13,406 bases of DNA from an uncultured Alphaproteobacteria bacterium (GTDB lineage Bacteria; Pseudomonadota; Alphaproteobacteria; Sneathiellales; Sneathiellaceae): NCBI GenBank assembly GCA_937910835.1, contig CALEMG010000260.1, forward strand, positions 1 to 13,406, read 5' to 3'. Both the position numbers and the translations under genes were made by a program. Within the stretch, counting starts at the first letter, position 1. Every line of letters begins with the position of its first letter. The notes beneath the pieces were generated by a model, which searched no databases, was not told where the DNA came from, and saw only the letters and a list, made by a program, of their open reading frames with translations. Shown here piece by piece: positions 8,200-13,406 of the stretch.

Positions 8200-8907
8200 A
8201 TGAAGGCGCAACATAATCAAGTTCCACCAGAGGCGGAAAAATTTCTTCAATCTGCGGAGTTTGTCGACAGCAACTCGCATGAGGTTCAGGAATTCGTGGC
8301 AGAAGAGCTGGACGGGTTGGCGGCAACAGCTACCGATACCGAGAAGGCCATTCGCCTGTTCGAGGCGGTGCGAGACGGTCTGAAATATGATCCTTACCAG
8401 GTATCTTTAGAACCTGACGCCTATCGCGCCAGTACAATCGCAAAAGGGGCGACGGGATACTGTGTGCCGAAGGCTATCTTGCTGACAGCCTGCTTGCGTG
8501 CTGCAGGGATTCCGGCGGCTCTCGGCTTCGCGGATGTCCGCAATCATCTCAATACACCGAAGCTGACCGAGTTGATGGGAACGGATTTGTTCATTTATCA
8601 CGGCTACGTGCAGGTTTGGCTGGAGGGGAAGAGCTATAAAATCACTCCGGCTTTCAATATGGAATTATGCGAGCGTTTTGGGGTGAAGCCGCTGCAATTT
8701 GACGGCACATCGGATGCCCTTTTTCATGAGTTCGATCAGCAGGATCAACGGCATATGGAATATGTAAATGATCGGGGCATATTCCTGGATATTCCGATCG
8801 ATCAGTTTCTCCTCGATTTTCGGGCCGCCTACCCAAATATGGTTGCCCATATTAAAATGGGCGAAAGTTCGAATATGAAGGACGCTTTCACTATAGAAGA
8901 TCAATAA
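8200..8907 (+). CDS. Transglutaminase-like superfamily protein
   Basis: Cytoplasmic protein of 235 aa with the fold of transglutaminase-like cysteine hydrolases/acyltransferases; its reaction is unknown. I start at the ATG at 8200, which has AAAAAAGG about 7 bases upstream; the frame extends back to 8155 (15 more residues) with a poor ribosome site. ATGYCVPKAILLTACLRAAGIPA carries the nucleophile, Cys88, and FIYHGYVQVWLEGK carries His134. The third catalytic residue, usually Asp in a D-P-T context, aligns with Thr149 of KITPAFN, so the classical triad is incomplete. From memory, TPAFN recurs in related proteobacterial proteins. There is no signal peptide or membrane segment. It lies 19 bases before the crotonase and is almost certainly co-transcribed with it, suggesting work on the same intermediate, perhaps an amide or thioester. 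That role is inference. Confidence 0.8.
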   Translation: MKAQHNQVPPEAEKFLQSAEFVDSNSHEVQEFVAEELDGLAATATDTEKAIRLFEAVRDGLKYDPYQVSLEPDAYRASTIAKGATGYCVPKAILLTACLRAAGIPAALGFADVRNHLNTPKLTELMGTDLFIYHGYVQVWLEGKSYKITPAFNMELCERFGVKPLQFDGTSDALFHEFDQQDQRHMEYVNDRGIFLDIPIDQFLLDFRAAYPNMVAHIKMGESSNMKDAFTIEDQ

Positions 8908-8926
8908 AAATTTGAGGAGATATCGG

Positions 8927-9736
8927 ATGACCGATCGTTACGCCGCTTTTAACAAATTGAAATTCGATTATCCCGCACCGCGCGTTCTCAGGATCACCTT
9001 CAACCGACCCGAAACCTTCAATTCTGTCGATGCGGAAACCCATACCCAGATGACGGATATCTGGCGGGAAATAGATCGTGACCCAGATATTAACTCGGTC
9101 ATTGTTACCGGGACGGGCAAGGCGTTCTCCGCCGGGGGTGATTTCGATATGATCGAGAATATGACCGGCAATATGGATGCTATCATGCGGACCTGGAAAG
9201 AAGCAAAAGACCTCGTCTATAACATCATCAACTGCAACAAGCCGATAATTTCCGCCATCAATGGCCCCGCGGCGGGGGCGGGGCTCGTCGTCGGCATCCT
9301 CGCCGATATCTCCATCGCGGGGAAATCAGCAAAGATTGTCGATGGTCATCCACGTCTTGGGGTGGCGGCAGGTGATGTTGCGGCGATCATCTGGCCACTC
9401 CTTTGCGGTATGGCAAAATCGAAATACTATCTTTTGACCTGCAAGGCGGTCAACGGGGAGGAGGCCGATCGGATTGGGCTCGTCTCTATGTGCGTAGAAG
9501 ATGACGAATTACAGGAGACGGCCTTGAGTATCGCGTCCGATCTTGCTAATGGCTCACAGGCGTCCATTCGCTGGACCAAATATTCGTTGAATAACTGGCT
9601 GCGGCAGGCTGGTCCGATTTTCGAAGAGTCTACCGCCTTTGAAATGCTTGGCTTTATGGGTGAGGATGTGAAGGAGGGCGTCGCTTCTCACCGGGAGAAG
9701 CGCGCGCCTAATTTTCGAAAAGATTGTCCGATATAG
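8927..9736 (+). CDS. Crotonase-superfamily enzyme, possibly a C-C bond hydrolase
   Basis: A 269-aa crotonase-fold protein that would act on an acyl-CoA or a beta-diketone. The ATG at 8927 has GAGGAGA 6 bases upstream. The oxyanion-hole segments are AFSAGGDF (66-73) and INGPAAGAGL (111-120). Both glutamates of true enoyl-CoA hydratases are absent: the aligned positions are His141 and a Tyr near 167-168. Instead it has His141 and, nine residues later, Asp150 (DGHPRLGVAAGD), then Glu239 in AFEML. From memory, 6-oxocamphor hydrolase, a retro-Claisen enzyme, uses His145, Asp154 and Glu244 at matching places. The tail EGVASHREKRAPNF is usual for crotonases. It is partnered with the transglutaminase-like gene and faces the BadH-like dehydrogenase, whose ketone product could be its substrate. 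Superfamily is certain, hydrolase activity is inference. Confidence 0.9.
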   Translation: MTDRYAAFNKLKFDYPAPRVLRITFNRPETFNSVDAETHTQMTDIWREIDRDPDINSVIVTGTGKAFSAGGDFDMIENMTGNMDAIMRTWKEAKDLVYNIINCNKPIISAINGPAAGAGLVVGILADISIAGKSAKIVDGHPRLGVAAGDVAAIIWPLLCGMAKSKYYLLTCKAVNGEEADRIGLVSMCVEDDELQETALSIASDLANGSQASIRWTKYSLNNWLRQAGPIFEESTAFEMLGFMGEDVKEGVASHREKRAPNFRKDCPI

Positions 9737-9745
9737 CGAGCTACG

Positions 9746-10507
9746 CTAGCCATGCATGGTGAGGCCACCGGAAACGGAGATTGTCTGACCGGTGATAAAG
9801 CCGGCATCGTCAGAGGCGAGGAAACAGACGATCCCCGGAAAGTCGGAAGGATCGGCCAGGCGTCGCATGGGGATTGCCCGCTTTAATCCTTCGGCAATTT
9901 TCGTGCCCGTTTCGCCGACGGCGACCGAGGCAAAAAGCGGCGTGTCCGTCGGGCCGGGGCAGACGACATTGACTTGAACGCCTGCCCGGGCAAGCTCGCG
10001 CGCGACCGTCTTGCTGAAGGAGATGATCCCGCCCTTGCAGGCGGAGTAGCCGGCCTCTCCCGAGGATCCTACGCGCCCCGCATCGGAGCTAATATTGACA
10101 ACCCGGCCGCCGCCATTTTTCACCATGCCTGGAAGAACGGCATGATGCATGTGAAGCGGGCCATAGAGATTGATATCGATAACTTTTTTCCAGAAATCGA
10201 CGTTAGTTTCCAGAAAGGACTCCATTCGGTCCCAGCCCGCATTATTCACCAGGATATCTACCGGACCGTTTTTCTCATCAGCCGCGACCGCGTCGTCGAC
10301 CTGCGCACGATCCGAAATATCGACCTGATGGGCGGTTGCTGAGCCGTTAGCTTTCTTGATTTCACTGACGGTTTCCTCGGCTCCGTTGCGGTCGAGATCG
10401 AAGATCGCAACATCGGCGCCTTCCTCTGCGAAGCGAAGGGCGACGCTGCGTCCAATGCCGCTGCCGCCTCCGGTTAAGATTACGCGCTTCCCTGAAAGTC
10501 CTCGCAT
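9746..10507 (-). CDS. Short-chain dehydrogenase, BadH-like (2-hydroxycyclohexanecarboxyl-CoA dehydrogenase type)
   Basis: Classical SDR of 253 aa that would oxidise a ring or beta-hydroxyl of an acyl-CoA to a ketone. The cofactor site is TGGGSGIG (12-19), and Asp37 at the end of the second strand favours NAD. NNAGWD lies at 88-93. The catalytic residues Ser141, Tyr154 and Lys158 (YSACK) are all present. The segments NNAGWD, LHMHHAVLPGMV, GRVGSSGEA, NVVCPGPTDTPL and DDAGFITGQ match what I recall of BadH from benzoate/cyclohexanecarboxylate degradation in Rhodopseudomonas. The ATG at 10507 has AAGGA about 11 bases upstream. It converges on the crotonase with a 9-base gap and is divergent from the TetR gene, a usual regulator-target layout. 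BadH-like relation is likely; the exact substrate is not shown. Confidence 0.9.
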   Translation of the reverse strand: MRGLSGKRVILTGGGSGIGRSVALRFAEEGADVAIFDLDRNGAEETVSEIKKANGSATAHQVDISDRAQVDDAVAADEKNGPVDILVNNAGWDRMESFLETNVDFWKKVIDINLYGPLHMHHAVLPGMVKNGGGRVVNISSDAGRVGSSGEAGYSACKGGIISFSKTVARELARAGVQVNVVCPGPTDTPLFASVAVGETGTKIAEGLKRAIPMRRLADPSDFPGIVCFLASDDAGFITGQTISVSGGLTMHG

Positions 10508-10552
10508 TATTTTTAGTTCCTTATTTTTACTTGAGTTTATTGTTATTCTTCA

Positions 10553-10584
10553 TTGCACTTGGCGTCGTGGCGACATAACGTTAT
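10553..10584 (+). promoter_or_regulatory. Candidate promoter with overlapping palindrome before the TetR gene
   Basis: TTGCAC (10553-10558) and TAACGT (10576-10581) are spaced by 17 bases. The second box lies within the perfect 10-bp palindrome ATAACGTTAT (10575-10584), flanked by GCGA on the left and CGC on the right. A regulator bound there would block this promoter, as expected for a self-repressing TetR protein in a divergent arrangement with the SDR gene. A 10-bp palindrome has roughly a one-in-eight chance of occurring somewhere in a gap this size, so the evidence is weak. Confidence 0.3.
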
Positions 10585-10638
10585 CGCACCGGCCGACGGA
10601 CTGTCCAGTGACCTCACGTAACAAGGAAAATTCAATCC

Positions 10639-11952
10639 ATGACCCTAAAGTGGGATAGCGGAAACGAGGGCAAGCGCAGTAGCCGGAAATCAAAGGACAC
10701 GCGCGACACCATTCTTGCGGCCGCGGCACGGCAGTTTTGTGAAAAAGGATACGCCCGTACCACGCTCAAGGAGATTGCCGCCAGTGCGGGAATGGAGGCC
10801 AGTAGCCTCTATTATCATTTTGCCTCAAAGGAAGATCTGCTCGACGATGTCTTCGATATTGGCTGCCGTCAGGTCATTGAAATAGTTTCCTTGGTATATA
10901 ATGAGCATGAGGCGCGGGGCGCTGGTTTCCGTGAGACTTTTGGTGCCATGGTTTATGCTCATCTGGACCAGATTCTCGGCGGCAGTGAATTCACGGCAGC
11001 CATCATGCGGAATTTCTCCATGCTATCGCCGGAAGCACAGGTGCGGCATCGGCGCGTTTTCGAGACTTATGGAAATCTCTGGACGACTGCGTTTATCAAT
11101 GCGCAGAAAAAGCATGAAATCAGGTCGGATATGAGCGTTCTGACCCTTCAGCAGCTGATTGTCGGGGCCCTTAACTGGACGACCGAATGGTTTGATCGGG
11201 AGCACTTCTCCGTTCGTGAGTTTTCTGAAACGACTGTTACTCTTCTCCTCGATGGTATCCTTGATCATCGTTATAAATGGAACGGGCGTGAGGTCGATAG
11301 TATGGTGATTGAGCCAATGTCCCCAAAAGTGGCCGGACGTTCCAAGGCAGCGCAGACCCGGCTGCATATCCTGCTATCGACCACACGGGCACTTAGAAAA
11401 AAAGGCTATGACGGCGTTACGTTGCGACATATTGCCGAAGTGGCAGGGATTGAGGCCGGCAGCATCTACTACCATTTTTCTTCAAAAGAAGAGATTATCG
11501 ATGATGTATTGTCGCGGGGACTGAATGAAATCGTAGAGGGGGTTACTTATATTCTTGAGAATGAACCTGCCTTTTCCGACTATGCCAGCCGTCTCGCGTC
11601 TGCTATTCGCGCGCATATGCTCTATTTATTTGTTCGCAATGATTTCGTCGCGATGAATATACGTATCTATGGTCAGCTGCCCGAGGAAGTGCGACAAAAG
11701 CATCGGCCGATCCGACAGCAATATACCAACAGCTGGAGCCGAACATTGGTGCGGGCACAGGATAGCGGAGAGGTCCGGAGGGATCTCGATGTTCTCCAGA
11801 TGCGACAGTTAATGCTGGGGGCGCTGAATTGGAGTGCCAATTGGTTTCATCCGGATTGGGATAAGGAGGAAGTGTCGAAATCACTGGATGACCTGATCGG
11901 GAAGGTTCTGACAGTTTTCCTGGATGGGATTGCCTTGGACAAGCAGGATTAA
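10639..11952 (+). CDS. Double TetR/AcrR transcriptional regulator (two TetR units in one chain)
   Basis: Predicted DNA-binding repressor, 437 aa, about twice the usual TetR length. Each half is a full TetR unit. The first HTH is about 18-67, with LKEIAASAGMEASSLYYHFASKED; the second is about 236-286, with LRHIAEVAGIEAGSIYYHFSSKEE. The ligand-binding regions also repeat: GALNW at 176-180 and again at 394-398, and FLDGI/LLDGI near both ends. The period is 218-219 residues throughout, so the halves arose by duplication and fusion with few net length changes. Both recognition helices look intact. The start has AAGGA 11 bases upstream. An internal ATG at 11302 (Met222) has GAGG 8 bases upstream and could yield the second half alone. 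It is divergent from the BadH-like SDR and probably controls that gene and others here; the ligand may be an acyl-CoA (inference). Confidence 0.93.
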   Translation: MTLKWDSGNEGKRSSRKSKDTRDTILAAAARQFCEKGYARTTLKEIAASAGMEASSLYYHFASKEDLLDDVFDIGCRQVIEIVSLVYNEHEARGAGFRETFGAMVYAHLDQILGGSEFTAAIMRNFSMLSPEAQVRHRRVFETYGNLWTTAFINAQKKHEIRSDMSVLTLQQLIVGALNWTTEWFDREHFSVREFSETTVTLLLDGILDHRYKWNGREVDSMVIEPMSPKVAGRSKAAQTRLHILLSTTRALRKKGYDGVTLRHIAEVAGIEAGSIYYHFSSKEEIIDDVLSRGLNEIVEGVTYILENEPAFSDYASRLASAIRAHMLYLFVRNDFVAMNIRIYGQLPEEVRQKHRPIRQQYTNSWSRTLVRAQDSGEVRRDLDVLQMRQLMLGALNWSANWFHPDWDKEEVSKSLDDLIGKVLTVFLDGIALDKQD

Positions 11953-11994
11953 AGTTTATCCAAAGCATTAAGAAATATTCGAAAACCCCTTAAT

Positions 11995-12573
11995 TTAATT
12001 CTGAAAATCACGATAGCTGAAATAACGGTATTTCCAGACACTTGCGGGCGGCAGGTTCCGGAAAATCATAGCGGTCCGCTCGCCTTTGACACCAAACCGG
12101 TTCGCCAGGGAAGGCGATATAGGGGCTTTGGCCGAGTAAGTGTATTGCACCAGGAGGCCCTGCTGATCGAGCAGTGAAAAAATTTGCTCCAGAATTACAA
12201 TTTTATCCGCCTCCTTCACATTAAGGAGCGGTAGGCTGGAAATAACGATATCGAAGTAGGAATGTGCCTTTGGCTGGATCGTGTCGGTAATTGAGCGTGC
12301 ATCGCCATTGATCACGCGAACACCGGGGAATTTTCTGGTGAGATAGGCCGCTAGTCTGTCGTCACGCTCCAGCAGGCACAGCTGCTCAGGCGAAGCGCCT
12401 TCAGCCAGCAGAGCTTTGGTGATAGCGCCGGTTCCGGGGCCGATTTCTAGAATTCGCTTGCCTGAGGGGGCTGCGGCTATAGCCATCGCCCGGGCCAAAG
12501 ATTGACTGCTTGGTACGACGGCACCTATTTGCCGAGGGTTGCGCAGCAGGGCTAGGACAAAGGGTTGGTTCAC
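11995..12573 (-). CDS. Class I SAM-dependent methyltransferase, PmtA-like (phospholipid N-methyltransferase)
   Basis: A 192-aa protein with the layout of Rhodobacter-type PmtA, which methylates phosphatidylethanolamine with S-adenosylmethionine towards phosphatidylcholine at the inner membrane. The N-terminus FVLALLRNPRQIGAVVPSSQSLARAMA is the family mark. SAM motif I is ILEIGPGTGAIT (41-52), with acidic Glu69 after the second strand, then GDA (90-92), IVISSLPLL (109-117), VQYTYSA, and FRNLPPASVWKYR near the end. It starts at a GTG: an in-frame TAA stands directly before it, and GGAGGG lies 9 bases upstream. It converges on the TetR gene with a 42-base gap that has no convincing terminator. 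It has no obvious tie to the catabolic genes. A paralogue with another lipid or RNA target cannot be excluded. Confidence 0.8.
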   Translation of the reverse strand: MNQPFVLALLRNPRQIGAVVPSSQSLARAMAIAAAPSGKRILEIGPGTGAITKALLAEGASPEQLCLLERDDRLAAYLTRKFPGVRVINGDARSITDTIQPKAHSYFDIVISSLPLLNVKEADKIVILEQIFSLLDQQGLLVQYTYSAKAPISPSLANRFGVKGERTAMIFRNLPPASVWKYRYFSYRDFQN

Positions 12574-12711
12574 TTAACCGGGCCCTCCATACGACCGGAT
12601 TGTGATCAGAAATTACGCGCCGGTGGATGGCGAGCATAACAATTAAATCATAAACTGCGAATGGTTGAAAGGCCCTGATCCTCCGCCGGGTTTCGCGACA
12701 TGAGAAAAAAT

Positions 12712-12717
12712 TATAAT
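12712..12717 (+). promoter_or_regulatory. Possible -10 box before the second SDR gene
   Basis: TATAAT matches the sigma-70 consensus perfectly and lies 62 bases before the ATG of the following gene, in a locally AT-rich patch. No good -35 box stands 16-18 bases upstream, so it may be activator-dependent or a chance match. The rest of the 205-base gap between the methyltransferase and this gene shows nothing else I can support. Confidence 0.3.
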
Positions 12718-12778
12718 ACAGGGATCCAGATACTACTGAATCATGCCATAGTAACGGTAAAGAAAAAAGGAGAGAAAA

Positions 12779-13406
12779 ATGGATTTGGGCCTTGATGGGA
12801 AAAGTGCCATTGTCACCGGTGGTTCAAAGGGGATAGGCGAGGCGGTGGCCCGGGCGCTGGCGGCAGAAGGCTGCGCGGTGCATCTGGTGGCGCGGAATGC
12901 GGAACTGCTGGCCAAGACGGCCACGGACATTGCAAAGGAGACCGACGTCTCCGTAACATACTCCGCGCTCGATTTGAGCGACAGCGGTAGTATCAAGACA
13001 TTGACGGAGGCAACGGCCCTTCCGGATATCCTGATCAACAATGCGGGCGCCATACCGGCTGGCGACCTTTTAACAATAGACGAAGCGCGATGGCGAGAAG
13101 CCTGGGATCTCAAGGTGTTCGGCTATATCAACCTATGCCGTGTCTATTATGCGCTGATGAAGGAACGTGGACACGGCGTGATCATCAATGTTACCGGCCT
13201 TGCGGGGGACCGCTTCGATGCGGGCTATGTTGCGGGCACAACCGGCAATGCCGGGCTTAATGCTTTCAGCAAGGCTGTCGGCGGCCGCAGCCTCAATGAC
13301 GGCCTTCGGGTTCTTGCCGTCAGCCCTGGCGCTGTTTCAACTGAGCGGATCGAGACGTTGATGCGGACCCGCGCAGAAAAGGAATTTGGCGATTCAGACC
13401 GCTGGC
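12779..13406 (+). CDS. Short-chain dehydrogenase/reductase with non-standard active site, 3' end outside window
   Basis: The first 209 residues of an SDR of about 255-265. The ATG at 12779 has a strong ribosome site (AAGGAGAG) about 5 bases upstream. The Rossmann features are clear: TGGSKGIG (13-20), Arg39 after the second strand, which favours NADP, and NNAG (87-90). The usual catalytic set Asn-Ser-Tyr-Lys is largely changed. The Asn position is Lys112 (DLKVFG), the Ser position is Gly140 or Thr139 (NVTG), Tyr150 is kept, and the Lys of YxxxK is Thr154 (YVAGTTGNAGL). From memory, YIAGSxGNAAL is a recurrent pattern in one SDR subfamily, so this is probably not decay. It may bind cofactor but act by another mechanism or on another reaction. 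The product end and any downstream partners lie outside the window. Confidence 0.88.
   Translation, partial: MDLGLDGKSAIVTGGSKGIGEAVARALAAEGCAVHLVARNAELLAKTATDIAKETDVSVTYSALDLSDSGSIKTLTEATALPDILINNAGAIPAGDLLTIDEARWREAWDLKVFGYINLCRVYYALMKERGHGVIINVTGLAGDRFDAGYVAGTTGNAGLNAFSKAVGGRSLNDGLRVLAVSPGAVSTERIETLMRTRAEKEFGDSDRW

Noticed and set aside
8927..9736. Calling the crotonase BadI (2-ketocyclohexanecarboxyl-CoA hydrolase) because of the BadH-like neighbour
   Set aside because: The active-site segment DGHPRLGVAAGD does not match the MenB/BadI pattern I remember (FGQVGPKMGS); only the general idea of hydrolytic ring cleavage is kept.
9734..9748. TAGCG-AGCTA-CGCTA inverted repeat at the crotonase/SDR convergence as a bidirectional terminator
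   Set aside because: The stem is only 5 bp, has no T-run on either side, and is formed mostly by the two stop codons and their neighbours, so chance is a good explanation.
11953..11994. Terminator between the TetR and methyltransferase genes (TTAAG ... CTTAA)
   Set aside because: The 5-bp AT-rich arms are 16 bases apart with no GC-rich stem; it is too weak to call.
1..13406. Mobile element, phage, defence system or CRISPR array
   Set aside because: No transposase, integrase, terminal repeats, spaced direct repeats, nuclease or toxin-antitoxin motifs were seen; every gene belongs to metabolic, transport, regulatory or lipid families.

Overview
The window looks like chromosomal DNA of an alphaproteobacterium with moderate GC. 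The grounds are a TAXI-type TRAP transporter with a fused permease, a PmtA-like phospholipid methyltransferase, a BadH-like dehydrogenase and several lipid or alicyclic-acid enzymes around one unusual TetR regulator. No tRNA, rRNA, CRISPR array, insertion sequence or phage gene is visible. No gene-free stretch exceeds about 300 bases; the longest gaps are about 210 bases and hold promoters.

Layout, left to right. (1) A family III CoA-transferase on the minus strand runs off the left edge. (2) Divergent from it is a plus-strand block that reads like one operon: acyl-CoA dehydrogenase, TRAP 4TM/12TM fused permease, TAXI solute-binding protein, then, after a strong 11-bp inverted repeat, a zinc-free MDR/quinone-oxidoreductase. 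(3) A Baeyer-Villiger monooxygenase on the minus strand converges on that block. (4) Divergent from it are a transglutaminase-like protein and a crotonase. The crotonase lacks both hydratase glutamates and carries a His/Asp/Glu set spaced like that of 6-oxocamphor hydrolase. (5) A minus-strand SDR, very like BadH (2-hydroxycyclohexanecarboxyl-CoA dehydrogenase), converges on the crotonase. (6) Divergent from it is a TetR protein made of two complete TetR units in one chain. (7) A PmtA-like methyltransferase lies on the minus strand. (8) A second SDR with a degenerate active site runs off the right edge.

My reading is a catabolic cluster for a cyclic carboxylic acid or ketone, for example an alicyclic or terpenoid acid. 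The TRAP system would import an acid, the CoA-transferase would load CoA, and the acyl-CoA dehydrogenase would desaturate. The BadH-like SDR would oxidise a ring alcohol to a ketone, and the crotonase would cleave a C-C bond hydrolytically. The monooxygenase, MDR and second SDR would handle ketone or enone intermediates. Enzyme families are read directly from motifs; the substrate and the order of steps are inference. The PmtA-like gene is probably an unrelated neighbour.

The points most worth following up are the double-TetR regulator with a possible internal start, the retro-Claisenase-like crotonase next to the transglutaminase-like protein, and the hairpin after the transporter genes.
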